Positions 50,058 to 59,584 of a stretch of 64,000 nucleotides of DNA are shown in pieces (within the stretch, counting starts at the first letter, position 1; each line of letters starts with the position of its first letter). The position numbers and the translations under genes were made by a program. The notes under the pieces were generated by a model. The model worked only from the letters and a program-made list of their open reading frames with translations. It did not search any database and was not told where the DNA came from. Source of the stretch: Neobacillus niacini (GTDB taxonomy: Bacteria > Bacillota > Bacilli > Bacillales > Cytobacillaceae); NCBI RefSeq assembly GCF_030817595.1, contig NZ_JAUSZN010000001.1, positions 5,206,001-5,270,000 on the forward strand. The letters are read 5' to 3'.

Positions 50058-50403
50058 CCTTTGCCATTTATGATATTTATATCGATAATAACAATTTTTT
50101 TGAAACGTCTGTAAGCGCAACCATTATTGTTATTTCGGTAATCGGAGTATTTATCTTTCGGTACTAGAGAGTTTCGGGTCACAAAATATTGTAGAATATT
50201 TTTTATTATTGATATATAATACTGATTAATCTAAATATAACTTTTATTTTAAATATTCTCTTTTTTTATTTTTTTTAAAAACCCTACTATATAGCTGTTT
50301 TGAAGCCTTTTCTAATCATGTATAACATTATTTAAATACAAAAAATATTCTAAATTATATAATAATTTTGACAAGAGATGTTATTGAAAGGAGAGTATTG
50401 TTA
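50058..50403. other. Non-coding gap before the peptide-transporter operon
   Basis: From 50058 to about 50166 a reading frame without a start encodes FETSVSATIIVISVIGVFIF-like sequence, the look of a last membrane helix of a lost protein. The rest (50167-50400) is very AT-rich and should contain the operon promoter. I could not settle on -35/-10 boxes. Confidence 0.35.
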
Positions 50404-51417
50404 ATGAGCAAAGCGGTCTTAGAAGTCAATAATTTAATGACATCCTTTTTTACAGATAACGGAGAAGTGGCAGCTGTAGATGATGTCAGTTTCCACATCA
50501 ACGAGGGAGAAATCCTTGGCATTGTCGGCGAGTCTGGATGCGGTAAGTCAGTAACCTCGCTCTCAGTTATGGGGTTAGTTCCCAATCCGCCCGGCAAGAT
50601 TGTGGGCGGAGAAATTCTTTATAAAGGTGAGGATTTAACGAAAGCATCGGAAAAACGGATGCGGGAAATTCGCGGCAATGATATTACCATGATATTTCAG
50701 GAACCCATGACCTCCTTAAATCCCCTATTTACGATAGGGGACCAGATTATGGAAACGATTCGCTTACATAACAAATGGAATAAAAAACAAATTAGAGAAC
50801 GTGCAATTGAGATTCTCGAACTAGTTGGCTTACCCCGCGCAAACGAGCTGATCAACGAATATCCACATCAATTATCGGGCGGAATGCGGCAGCGGGTCAT
50901 GATTGCCATGGCGATGGTTTGTAACCCGCAGCTATTGATTGCGGATGAGCCGACAACAGCACTGGATGTAACCATTCAAGCGCAAATTTTAAAATTGATG
51001 AAGCAGCTGAATAAAGACTATAACACGGCGATTATGATGATTACCCATGACCTAGGGGTTGTCGCGGAGGTTTGCTCACGGATTGTCGTGATGTATGCAG
51101 GAAAGGTCGTAGAGGAAGGCGATATTGAAACCATCTTTAAAAATCCAAAGCATCCGTATACAGTTGGTCTTATTAAATCCGTTCCGGATATGCGAAAAAA
51201 AGTTGAGCGCCTTTATTCCATTCCAGGAAACGTACCGAAGCCAGGTAGCATAAAAGAAGGCTGCCGTTTTGCAGCACGATGTGAACATGCTTTTGAGCGC
51301 TGTATGACAGAATCTCCTGAATTATATCAGACTAGTGGAGGACAGAAGGTCAGATGCTTCCTTCATGAACAAGAACAGCAACTAGATTCTAACAAACAAG
51401 GGGTTGTATCTGTATGA
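50404..51417 (+). CDS. Oligopeptide/dipeptide ABC transporter ATPase 1 (OppD/DppD type)
   Basis: A 337-aa ATPase: Walker [10 protein letters not shown]-loop [11 protein letters not shown], signature [13 protein letters not shown], Walker [14 protein letters not shown] and the C-terminal oligopeptide/nickel ABC domain with Cys-rich [15 protein letters not shown] that binds iron-sulfur in family members. Starts at [11 protein letters not shown] after AAAGGAG, not at the longer frame. First of five cotranscribed importer genes. It overlaps the next ATPase gene by 4 bp. Confidence 0.93.
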   Translation: MSKAVLEVNNLMTSFFTDNGEVAAVDDVSFHINEGEILGIVGESGCGKSVTSLSVMGLVPNPPGKIVGGEILYKGEDLTKASEKRMREIRGNDITMIFQEPMTSLNPLFTIGDQIMETIRLHNKWNKKQIRERAIEILELVGLPRANELINEYPHQLSGGMRQRVMIAMAMVCNPQLLIADEPTTALDVTIQAQILKLMKQLNKDYNTAIMMITHDLGVVAEVCSRIVVMYAGKVVEEGDIETIFKNPKHPYTVGLIKSVPDMRKKVERLYSIPGNVPKPGSIKEGCRFAARCEHAFERCMTESPELYQTSGGQKVRCFLHEQEQQLDSNKQGVVSV

Positions 51418-52358
51418 CAGAGACTATCTTGCAGGTTACCAATTTAAAGAAACATTTTCCGATTACCGGCGGTGTATTTGGTAAAAAGGTCGGCGAAATG
51501 AAAGCAGTAGACGGTGTTTCTTTTTCAGTAAAAGAAGGAGAAACATTGGGAATTGTAGGAGAAAGCGGCTGTGGAAAGTCAACAACAGGAAGAATGCTGC
51601 TTCGATTGATTGAGCCGACGGATGGACAAATACTATTTAATAATCAGGACTTAAGAACCCTTCCACAAAAAGAAATGCGAAGAGTAAGACGGAATATTCA
51701 AATGGTCTTCCAAGATCCCTTCGCCTCATTAAATCCCAGACACACAGTGGAAAAGATTCTCGAAGAGCCATTGATTGTACATGGAATCGGGGATACTGCA
51801 GAGAGGAAACAAAAGGTCAAAGAGATGCTGGAAGTGGTAGGATTATCAAGCTATCACGCCAAGCGTTATCCGCATCAATTCAGCGGAGGGCAGCGGCAGC
51901 GGATTGGCATAGCCCGGGCGTTAATGACAAATCCGAAACTTATTATCGCGGATGAGCCAGTTTCTGCACTGGATGTATCGATTCAATCACAGGTTCTTAA
52001 TCTATTAAAAGATTTGCAAAAAGAGTTTAAGCTGACTTACATCTTTATCGCTCATGATCTTGGGGTTGTCCGTCATATCAGTGACCGCGTTGGCGTTATG
52101 TATAAGGGACGTATTGTCGAACTTGCCGAAAGTGAAAAAATCTATCAAAGGCCAATGCATCCTTATACCCAGCAGCTGTTATCTGCCGTACCTATCCCTG
52201 ATCCGGATTATTATAAGGCGGGGGCGGCAAGTGCGGTACAGTTTGGCCAATTGCCAGAAGAGTATTATGTAGATGAGTCTTGGAAGGACATAAAAGCAGA
52301 TCGTCCAGGTTTAGTGGAGGTTGAACCAGGACATTTTGTAGCTTGCCATACGAGGTAA
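51414..52358 (+). CDS. Oligopeptide/dipeptide ABC transporter ATPase 2 (OppF/DppF type)
   Basis: A 314-aa ATPase with Walker [17 protein letters not shown]-loop [12 protein letters not shown], signature [15 protein letters not shown] and Walker [14 protein letters not shown]. The protein forms the nucleotide-binding pair with the preceding gene. The ATG lies in the ATGA overlap with that gene's stop. The C-terminal part after [31 protein letters not shown] is the family tail that ends HFVACHTR. Confidence 0.93.
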   Translation: MTETILQVTNLKKHFPITGGVFGKKVGEMKAVDGVSFSVKEGETLGIVGESGCGKSTTGRMLLRLIEPTDGQILFNNQDLRTLPQKEMRRVRRNIQMVFQDPFASLNPRHTVEKILEEPLIVHGIGDTAERKQKVKEMLEVVGLSSYHAKRYPHQFSGGQRQRIGIARALMTNPKLIIADEPVSALDVSIQSQVLNLLKDLQKEFKLTYIFIAHDLGVVRHISDRVGVMYKGRIVELAESEKIYQRPMHPYTQQLLSAVPIPDPDYYKAGAASAVQFGQLPEEYYVDESWKDIKADRPGLVEVEPGHFVACHTR

Positions 52359-52400
52359 CACAATAGATTACTAGTTTCTAAAAAGAGGGGGAGGGAAACA

Positions 52401-53405
52401 ATGCTTACATACACAATTCGCCGCCTGCTAATGCTGATTCCTGTCCTGTTTGGTATGACATTAGTGGTGTTCTTTATCATAAGGGCAATTCCTGGGGACC
52501 CAGCTCAGGTAATTTTAGGGCAGCAGGCAACGAAGGAAGCCATTGCAGCGTTAACGGAGAAATTAGGACTAAACGATCCATGGTATATACAATTTGTTGA
52601 ATATGTAAAGGGATTATTGACGGGAGATTTGGGTGAGTCGTTAAGAAGTTCAACTCCAATCAGTGAAGAAATCTGGCCATACCTTGCTGCGACGTTAGAG
52701 TTATCGTTAGCAGCTATGATTATCGCTATTGTAATCGGGGTAAATGCTGGCATTATCAGTGCTTGGTTCCAAAATTCATGGTTTGACTATATCGCCATGG
52801 TAGTAGCACTTATTGGTATTTCAATTCCCGTTTTCTGGCTTGGTCTGATGGAACAATGGTTATTCTCTCTAGAATTAGGATGGCTGCCGTCAACGGGCAG
52901 AGAAAATGTCCGTGATCCTGTTGAAGCCATTACCAACTTATATCTAATTGATACTCTACTTAACGGAAGATGGGATCAGTTTGGAGAGGTTGTAAGACAT
53001 TTAATCTTGCCAAGTGTTACGTTAGCGACGATTCCAATGGCGATTATTGCAAGAATCACACGTTCAAGTATGTTAGAAGTTATGCGTTCTGACTATATCC
53101 GAACAGCCCGTGCAAAAGGAATGAGAATGTTTTGGGTTGTGTACAAACACTCCTTAAAAAATGCTGTTATTCCTGTATTAACTGTAATTGGTCTTCAAAT
53201 CGGCCTGCTATTGGGTGGAGCGATTTTAACTGAAACGATATTTGGCTGGCCTGGAATCGGACGATATATATATGAAGCCATTGGATATCGTGATTATCCT
53301 GTCATCCAATCCGGCATTCTTATTATTGCTGCAATCTTCATTCTAATCAACCTAGTAGTGGACCTTCTGTACGTTGCTATTGATCCACGAATTAAATACA
53401 ACTAA
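52401..53405 (+). CDS. Peptide ABC transporter permease (DppB/OppB type)
   Basis: A 334-aa membrane protein with about six segments, starting MLTYTIRRLLMLIPVLFGMTLVVFFIIRAIPGDPA. The coupling-helix EAA motif is MRSDYIRTARAKGM and the family ending is YVAIDPRIKYN. It forms the importer channel with the next gene. SD is GGGGGAGG. There is a 40-bp gap after the second ATPase. Confidence 0.92.
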   Translation: MLTYTIRRLLMLIPVLFGMTLVVFFIIRAIPGDPAQVILGQQATKEAIAALTEKLGLNDPWYIQFVEYVKGLLTGDLGESLRSSTPISEEIWPYLAATLELSLAAMIIAIVIGVNAGIISAWFQNSWFDYIAMVVALIGISIPVFWLGLMEQWLFSLELGWLPSTGRENVRDPVEAITNLYLIDTLLNGRWDQFGEVVRHLILPSVTLATIPMAIIARITRSSMLEVMRSDYIRTARAKGMRMFWVVYKHSLKNAVIPVLTVIGLQIGLLLGGAILTETIFGWPGIGRYIYEAIGYRDYPVIQSGILIIAAIFILINLVVDLLYVAIDPRIKYN

Positions 53406-53421
53406 GGGGAGGTGGCCGGCC

Positions 53422-54318
53422 ATGGCTGTTTTAGCAAAAAGTAAAAATGATATTGTTCTTAGCAACCAAGAGGAAGTAGTTTCCCCAGGCAGGGAGGCTT
53501 GGAAAAGCTTTAAGAAAAATAAATTTGCCCTTGTTGGTGCAGGGATTGTTGTATTTTTTATCATTATTGCAATATTGGCACCTGTGATTGCCCCTTATGG
53601 AGTAAATGAACAAGTGCTTTCCAATCGAAATGCGCCTCCTTCTGCCGACCATTGGTTTGGGACCGATGACTTCGGAAGGGATATCTTATCGCGTGTAATG
53701 TTTGGATCACGAATATCATTATGGGTAGGATTTGTCGCCGTAATGGGCTCGATTGTCATCGGCTGTTTTCTCGGTATCATTGCCGGGTATTATGGCCGTT
53801 GGATTGATACGCTGATCTCTAGAATTTTTGATATTATGCTTGCGTTCCCTAGTATTCTATTAGCGATTGCTGTTGTTGCTGTGTTAGGTCCTTCCCTGCA
53901 AAATGCATTAATAGCAATAGCGTTAATAAATGTACCGAACTTCGGAAGACTGATTCGCTCGAAGGTACTGAGTGTAAAACAAGAGGAATATATTATGGCG
54001 GCTAAAGCCATTGGGATGAGTGATGCACGCATTTTATTTCATCATGTATTACCAAATAGTTTAGCTCCAATCATCGTCCAAGGTACTCTGGCGATTGCAA
54101 CGGCCATCATCGAAGCGGCAGCCCTTGGATTCCTTGGAATGGGGGCACAGCCGCCAGAGCCTGAGTGGGGTAAAATGCTTGCCGATTCAAGACAGTATAT
54201 CATACAAGCGCCATGGACTGTTCTTTTTCCAGGGGTTGCAATTATGCTGACGGTACTCGGTTTCAACTTAATGGGCGATGGGCTGAGAGATGCCTTGGAC
54301 CCAAGAATGAAAAGCTAG
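53422..54318 (+). CDS. Peptide ABC transporter permease (DppC/OppC type)
   Basis: A 298-aa membrane protein. The N-terminal cytoplasmic stretch is followed by FALVGAGIVVFFIIIAILAPVIAPYG, and GTDDFGRDILSRVMFGSRISLWVG and the EAA-loop KQEEYIMAAKAIGMSDARILFHHVLPN are typical of DppC. The start MAVLAKSK is chosen for GGGGAGG 11 nt upstream; the longer frame overlaps DppB. A 124-bp gap separates it from the binding-protein gene. Confidence 0.92.
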   Translation: MAVLAKSKNDIVLSNQEEVVSPGREAWKSFKKNKFALVGAGIVVFFIIIAILAPVIAPYGVNEQVLSNRNAPPSADHWFGTDDFGRDILSRVMFGSRISLWVGFVAVMGSIVIGCFLGIIAGYYGRWIDTLISRIFDIMLAFPSILLAIAVVAVLGPSLQNALIAIALINVPNFGRLIRSKVLSVKQEEYIMAAKAIGMSDARILFHHVLPNSLAPIIVQGTLAIATAIIEAAALGFLGMGAQPPEPEWGKMLADSRQYIIQAPWTVLFPGVAIMLTVLGFNLMGDGLRDALDPRMKS

Positions 54319-54442
54319 TAAGGTACGGATGAACGTTCTATTGCCTAGAATGATTAGCCGGGTATTAATATAAGAAATTCGGTAAAATGCAGGCAGAACA
54401 CTGCCTAGCTTTTATATAAAAAAACAACAGGGGGAACAAATT

Positions 54443-56074
54443 ATGAAACGCAAATCTTCATTTATCGTAAGTATTTTGTTAGTGCTTTCCTTGATCCTTT
54501 CTGCTTGCGGCGGAGGCGGGAATAATGAAGCCGCCGGCGGGAATAGCGAAAATAGCGGGCCAAAAGAAGGCGGTACACTCATCTATGCACGTGGAGCAGA
54601 CTCCATTTCCTTAGATCCGATTAATGTAACAGACGGTGAGTCTACTCGTGTAACCACGCATATTTTTGAAACATTGTTTGTTTATGATGACAAGCTGGAA
54701 TTACAACCAAAATTGGCAGAGTCATATGAAACGTCTGAAGATGGGTTGACATGGACAATTAAGCTGAAAAAGGGAATTAAATTCCAAGATGGCACTGATT
54801 TCAATGCCGATGCAGTAGTGTTTAACTGGGAACGCTGGATGGATCCGGCAAACCCATATCACCAAGGAGATTTCCCTTACTACCCATTCCTTTACGGCGG
54901 ATTTAAGGGTGATCCAAAACATAAGGTTGAACACGTAAAAGCACTTGACGAATCAACAGTTGAATTCAAACTTACTGAGCCAACCGCTCCATTTATCAGC
55001 TACTTAGCGATTCAGATGTTTGGTATCGCAAGTCCTGAAGCGATTAAAAAATACGGTGAAAAGTTTGGCGAGAACCCAGTTGGTACGGGTCCATTCAAGT
55101 TTGACAGCTGGAACCGTAATGACAAAATTGTCTTAAAAGCAAATGAAAATTATTCCGAAGAAGGTAAACCATACCTAGATGAAGTAATCTTCCGAGTTAT
55201 TCCTGATAACTCTTCTCGTTTAACAGCTCTTCAAAGCGGTGAAGTAGATATCATTGACGGCTTAAATCCAGATGATGCTGATACAATTAAGGCTAACTCA
55301 CAATTAAGTTTAGTAGAGCGCCCAAGCTTTAACATTGGTTATATGGTATTCAATACACAACTGGCGCCATTTGATAATGTAAAAGTACGTCAAGCAATTA
55401 ATATGGCAATTGACAAGCAAGAGATTGTAGACGCATTCTACAATGGCTATGCAGAAGTAGCAAAAAACCCATTCCCACCTGGACTATGGGGTTATAACAA
55501 TGACATCGAAGATTATAAGTATGATGTAAAAGCAGCGAAGAAATTACTTGCAGAAGCAGGTTATCCAGATGGCTTTAAAACTGAATTATGGGCGATGAGC
55601 AACCCAAGACCATATATGCCGCAGCCATTAAAGGTTGCCGAAGCGATACAGGCTGATTTAAAAGAGATTGGAATTGAGGCTGAAATCAAGACATATGAGT
55701 GGGCTACTTATCTTCAAAAATCAGGTAATGGTGAGCATACAATGGGATTATACGGCTGGACAGGCGTAATGGCTGACCCGGACAACTTCCTATATCCAAA
55801 CCTTAGCAGCACAAATACACAAAAACCAGCAAGTAACCGTTCCTTCTATGTAAATGAAGAGTTTACAAGCTTACTAGATCAAGCACGTGTGACATTTGAT
55901 CAAGAGGAGCGTGCGAAGTTGTACCAGCAGGCACAAGAGATTTTCCATGCGGATGCGCCTTGGGTAACACTTGCACATACAACTCCTCCATTAGGTCTAG
56001 CTGGTTACGTTGAGGGCTTCAAGCCGCACCCAATGGAAAAAGAAGACTTTACTGAAGTTTACTTGAATAAGTAA
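54443..56074 (+). CDS. Peptide-binding lipoprotein (SBP family 5)
   Basis: A 543-aa lipoprotein with lipobox LILSACGGGG, a Gly/Asn-rich spacer and the family 5 solute-binding fold: DSISLDPINVTDGESTRVTTHIFETLFVYDD, YPDGFKTELWAMSNPRPYMPQPLKVAEAIQADL and the C-terminal AQEIFHADAPWVTLAHTTPPLGL. It captures peptides, or nickel- or glutathione-type ligands, for the permease pair. SD is GGGGGA. The distance from the permeases allows its own promoter. Ligand unknown; the neighbouring aminopeptidase favours peptides. Confidence 0.92.
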   Translation: MKRKSSFIVSILLVLSLILSACGGGGNNEAAGGNSENSGPKEGGTLIYARGADSISLDPINVTDGESTRVTTHIFETLFVYDDKLELQPKLAESYETSEDGLTWTIKLKKGIKFQDGTDFNADAVVFNWERWMDPANPYHQGDFPYYPFLYGGFKGDPKHKVEHVKALDESTVEFKLTEPTAPFISYLAIQMFGIASPEAIKKYGEKFGENPVGTGPFKFDSWNRNDKIVLKANENYSEEGKPYLDEVIFRVIPDNSSRLTALQSGEVDIIDGLNPDDADTIKANSQLSLVERPSFNIGYMVFNTQLAPFDNVKVRQAINMAIDKQEIVDAFYNGYAEVAKNPFPPGLWGYNNDIEDYKYDVKAAKKLLAEAGYPDGFKTELWAMSNPRPYMPQPLKVAEAIQADLKEIGIEAEIKTYEWATYLQKSGNGEHTMGLYGWTGVMADPDNFLYPNLSSTNTQKPASNRSFYVNEEFTSLLDQARVTFDQEERAKLYQQAQEIFHADAPWVTLAHTTPPLGLAGYVEGFKPHPMEKEDFTEVYLNK

Positions 56075-56111
56075 TTTTGCGGGGATATTCCCAAAGGTAA
56101 AAAATTTAAAT

Positions 56112-56136
56112 CCCTCACTTAGGTGGGGGGTTCTTT
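56112..56136 (+). terminator. Weak terminator after the binding-protein gene
   Basis: CCCTCAC pairs with GTGGGGG (one T-G pair) around TTAG, followed by TTCTTTTT. The SD of the next gene follows at once, so readthrough is likely. Confidence 0.5.
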
Positions 56137-56147
56137 TTAGGAGTGAA

Positions 56148-57221
56148 ATGATGATGTACGAACTATTGAAGAACTTATGTGATATCGTTGGTCCCAGCGG
56201 CTTCGAACAGGATGTACAGCGGTTTATTTTAAACGAAATCAAAGACTATGTAGATGAATATCATGTCGATGCAGTCGGTAATTTGATTGTGAAAAAGAAG
56301 GGAAATGATCCAAGTTATCCATCTTTAGTGATTGCTGCCCATACGGATGAAGTCGGCTTCATTGTTAAAAAAATTGAAGATAACGGCCTGCTGCGCTTTG
56401 AAAAACTAGGCGGACATGATGACCGATTCTTGAATTCCCTGCCAGTGAAAATCCGCTCAGATAGGGGGATAGTGGATGGTGTTATTGGAACAATTGCCAT
56501 GCACTATGTTAAATGGGATGATCCGAAACGAGTTTCCTCGCATCGTGAGCTATATATTGATATCGGTGCTCGTTCTGCTGAGGATGCAAAAGAGATGGGT
56601 ATTAAGGTCGGCCAGCCGATTTCATACGGGACAGAGTTTAAACGGATCGGAAACAATCGGGCTGTCGGGAAAGCGTTAGATGACCGTGCTGGCTGTGCCT
56701 TGTTAATCCGTCTGCTACAGGGCTTAAATGATACAGGGGCTAAGCATGGCGATATTTATGGCGCTTTTACGGTCCAAGAGGAGGTTGGTTTACGCGGAGC
56801 ATCGGTTGTATCCAATGCCGTGCAGCCGGAATTTGCCTTAGCTCTTGATACAACACCAACAAGTGACACACCAGATGTTCTAATGACAGGGACAAGAGTT
56901 CTTGGAAACGGACCTTGCATTAAGATAGTTGATAAATCACTTATTGCTCATCCGCTTGTAACTGGACATTTGGAAAAAGTTGCCATAGAGGGTAACATCC
57001 CATATCAAATGGAAGTCTTCATGGGCATCGGAACAGATGCAGGAGCGATCCATATGACAAATAAGGGCGTAACAACCGGTGTCATTTCAATACCATCACG
57101 GTATACACATACGCCAATTGAGGTTGTTGATTTGGATGACATGGAAAACAGCTATAAACTACTGCACGATTTTGTGGTAACGTTAGATCAATTAAAAGGT
57201 AAGACGTTTTTAGATACATGA
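56148..57221 (+). CDS. M42-family glutamyl/leucyl aminopeptidase
   Basis: A 357-aa dinuclear metallopeptidase. Metal-binding residues are AAHTDEVGF (His, Asp), ALDDRAGC (Asp), the general base QEEVGLRGA (Glu, Glu) and ALDTTPT. These form dodecameric cytosolic shells (YsdC/FrvX/PepA type) that remove N-terminal residues from short peptides. Three ATG codons run together at the start (56148, 56151, 56154), all downstream of GGAG, so the start is not settled to a codon. Its position right after the peptide importer indicates the imported peptides are degraded here (inference). Confidence 0.92.
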   Translation: MMMYELLKNLCDIVGPSGFEQDVQRFILNEIKDYVDEYHVDAVGNLIVKKKGNDPSYPSLVIAAHTDEVGFIVKKIEDNGLLRFEKLGGHDDRFLNSLPVKIRSDRGIVDGVIGTIAMHYVKWDDPKRVSSHRELYIDIGARSAEDAKEMGIKVGQPISYGTEFKRIGNNRAVGKALDDRAGCALLIRLLQGLNDTGAKHGDIYGAFTVQEEVGLRGASVVSNAVQPEFALALDTTPTSDTPDVLMTGTRVLGNGPCIKIVDKSLIAHPLVTGHLEKVAIEGNIPYQMEVFMGIGTDAGAIHMTNKGVTTGVISIPSRYTHTPIEVVDLDDMENSYKLLHDFVVTLDQLKGKTFLDT

Positions 57222-57342
57222 TTTCTCAGGGGTGAGATTCGTTTTTGATTTTTACCAAAGGCTGCGAAGATAACGGAAAAAGTTGGTAAGACTAGATAAA
57301 CTTGCTCCTTAATAAATCGCTCCCTGAATAACCAAAGTTGTA

Positions 57343-57378
57343 GAAAAAGGTGAAGGATTCCAGTCCTTCACCTTTTTC
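57343..57378. terminator. Bidirectional terminator, M42 peptidase / molybdopterin oxidoreductase
   Basis: Perfect 15-bp arms GAAAAAGGTGAAGGA (57343-57357) and TCCTTCACCTTTTTC (57364-57378). Strong on both strands. Confidence 0.92.
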
Positions 57379-57385
57379 TATTTTA

Positions 57386-59416
57386 TTACTTCATTTTTTC
57401 TACACTTACTCTTCCCGAAAAGAAGGTTGCGCCTCCGCCCATGTCGGCGATACGGTCAGGAGTTAGGGTGTTTACGAGCTGTTTTGTACCTTCTAAATCC
57501 GCCCAGAGTCCTTGGGTGACAACTACTCCTGGAAGGACGTTTTCGCCTACACTCACTTTTAACAGACATTCACCGCGCTGGTTCCAGATCCGGACCTGTT
57601 CACCATCTTCAATACCAGAAGCCTTAGCGTCCTTGCTATTCATATATAATCGTGGTGCCTTTTCAAGGCTGATGTGCTTTTGATTATTTGAAAAGGTAGA
57701 GTTTAAGAAATTATGATTGGGTGCAGGGATAAATTGATAAGGATGCTCTCCGTCATTAGTTAAGGGTATATAAGTTGGCAGTGGAGGATATCCATTTGCT
57801 TTCATCCGCTTTGAGTACAATTCAATTTTCCTGCTAGGTGTTCGCAACTTTCCTGGAAACAGTGGCTTTACCCACGCTTTCATAAACTGCTTCTCTACTA
57901 AAGTTTCAAAGTCCATTCCTTGCAAATACGGGTTGGCTGGTTGATTAAGTGCTTGTGCAATCATTTCTGCTTCTGTATCCTCAAATGCAGATTCTTCAAA
58001 GCCCATTCCTTTGGCCAAAAGACGGAAAACGTCTACATTGGATTTTGACTCTCCATAGACTTCTATGACTGGCTGCTGAATCTGAATGTAATGGTGCCAG
58101 TACGACGTGTAAACATCTGTATTCTCAAAAGACGATGTTGCAGGAAGGAGTATATCAGCGTATTTGGCGGTCTCGGTTAAAAATAAATCGTGAACCACGA
58201 CAAATAAATCGTCACGCTCAAGCCCCTTTCTGACTTTATTCCCTTCAGGAGCAACTACCGCAGGGTTACAACTGTATACGTACAGTGATTTTACAGGCGG
58301 GTCCACTGTTAACAAAGCTTCTCCAAGCAAGTTCATATTAATTACCCGCGTCTGTTTATTTTTCAGTAATCTTGGAAGCTGCAGTTTTGTAGTGTTGGTC
58401 GTTAGAAACCCTGAATTTCCTTTTATGGCACCGCCGCCTTTGATGAGCCATTGACCTGTCAATGCCGGAAGACATGAAACCGTTCGGACAAACATACCGC
58501 CATTGTCATGGTGCTGCGGACCGTTGCCAATCCGAATAAAAGAAGGCGAGATAGTCCCATACATTCTAGCAAGCTTATAAATATCATCAACAGGAACACC
58601 TGTAATTTCTGATACTGTACTAGGATCATATTGAATAACATGCTCGCGAAGTTCCTCATATCCAACTGTATATTGGTGTAAAAAGGAAGAGTCCACCATG
58701 TTTTCAGCAAATAAAATATGCATGATTCCCAAAGCGAGAGCACTATCAGTCCCTGGTAAAATTGGAATAAACCAATCTGCTAATCTTCCAGTTTGGTTTT
58801 TATGCACATCAATAACCACAATTTGAGCGCCGTTGTTTTTGCGGGCTTTCTGAGCGAGTGCCACTTGGTGCATATTGGTACTAGCCGCGTTAATCCCCCA
58901 AAAGATTATCAACTTGGAATGAATCGTATCTTCTGGATCAATTCCGTAGCTGCCACCCATCGTGTATCTGTATCCAACAGAGCCAGCAGAAGAGCAGATA
59001 CTCCGGTCCAATTGTGATGCGCCCATACGGTGAAAGAATCGGCGGTCCATCCCCTCCGCATTCAGCAGTCCCATGTTTCCATAAAAACTATAAGGGAGGA
59101 TACTTTCTGGACCGTCTGATTCGATAAGTGTTTTCCACTTGGAAGTTATTGTAGCTATGGCTTCATCCCAGCTGATCCGTTCAAACTTACCCTCACCTTT
59201 AGCTCCAATTCTCCTCATAGGATATTTCAGACGGTTTTCATCATAAATCCTTGCCGCCATATTCCGAACCTTATTACAAATATTCCCCTTCGTCACAGGA
59301 TGCTCCGGATCACCCTCAACCTTAACAATCCTTCCATCCTCTTTATGCAGCAGCAAACCACACTGATCCGGACAATCGAGCGGGCAAACAGATCTAAAAA
59401 CGCCATTAAGTTCCAT
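57386..59416 (-). CDS. Molybdopterin oxidoreductase, YoaE-like
   Basis: A 676-aa protein, close to B. subtilis YoaE in length. The N-terminal cluster region VCPLDCPDQCGLL then GNICNKVR supplies four Cys for a [4Fe-4S] cluster. Molybdopterin domains follow: SWDEAIATI, GPESILPYSFYGNMGLL and a Ser or Cys metal ligand near SICSSAG. The dinucleotide-binding beta-barrel forms the C-terminus, with DGEQVRIWNQRGECLLKV. It probably oxidises or reduces a small substrate (formate-dehydrogenase-like fold); the substrate is unknown. Cytoplasmic, because there is no Tat signal. SD AGGAGG 10 nt before ATG 59416. Confidence 0.88.
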   Translation of the reverse strand: MELNGVFRSVCPLDCPDQCGLLLHKEDGRIVKVEGDPEHPVTKGNICNKVRNMAARIYDENRLKYPMRRIGAKGEGKFERISWDEAIATITSKWKTLIESDGPESILPYSFYGNMGLLNAEGMDRRFFHRMGASQLDRSICSSAGSVGYRYTMGGSYGIDPEDTIHSKLIIFWGINAASTNMHQVALAQKARKNNGAQIVVIDVHKNQTGRLADWFIPILPGTDSALALGIMHILFAENMVDSSFLHQYTVGYEELREHVIQYDPSTVSEITGVPVDDIYKLARMYGTISPSFIRIGNGPQHHDNGGMFVRTVSCLPALTGQWLIKGGGAIKGNSGFLTTNTTKLQLPRLLKNKQTRVINMNLLGEALLTVDPPVKSLYVYSCNPAVVAPEGNKVRKGLERDDLFVVVHDLFLTETAKYADILLPATSSFENTDVYTSYWHHYIQIQQPVIEVYGESKSNVDVFRLLAKGMGFEESAFEDTEAEMIAQALNQPANPYLQGMDFETLVEKQFMKAWVKPLFPGKLRTPSRKIELYSKRMKANGYPPLPTYIPLTNDGEHPYQFIPAPNHNFLNSTFSNNQKHISLEKAPRLYMNSKDAKASGIEDGEQVRIWNQRGECLLKVSVGENVLPGVVVTQGLWADLEGTKQLVNTLTPDRIADMGGGATFFSGRVSVEKMK

Positions 59417-59438
59417 TGTAGGGTTGACCTCCTTTCTC

Positions 59439-59451
59439 GGTGCCTGTCACC
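59439..59451. repeat. Dispersed 13-mer, lone copy
   Basis: GGTGCCTGTCACC without the hairpin part, 22 bp upstream of the oxidoreductase start. Confidence 0.85.
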
Positions 59452-59517
59452 ATTTATACATCATTGTATAATCTTTTTCATGATATGACAGCTTTAAAGA
59501 TGGAGCAAGTGCATAAA

Positions 59518-59576
59518 AAAATAAAGGCTTACTGATATTCTCTTTACTCAGAGGAAATAACAGTAGGCCTTTATTG
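59518..59576 (-). terminator. Terminator of the HupE-like gene
   Basis: AATAAAGGCTTACTG (59520-59534) pairs with CAGTAGGCCTTTATT (59561-59575) with one mismatch/bulge; a T-run follows on the minus strand. Confidence 0.75.
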
Positions 59577-59584
59577 AATATTGC

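Noticed and set aside
57441..59017. Several open frames opposite the molybdopterin oxidoreductase, including a minus-strand frame at 58459-58743
   Set aside because: They overlap a gene with strong domain evidence, have no SD, and show no recognisable motif.
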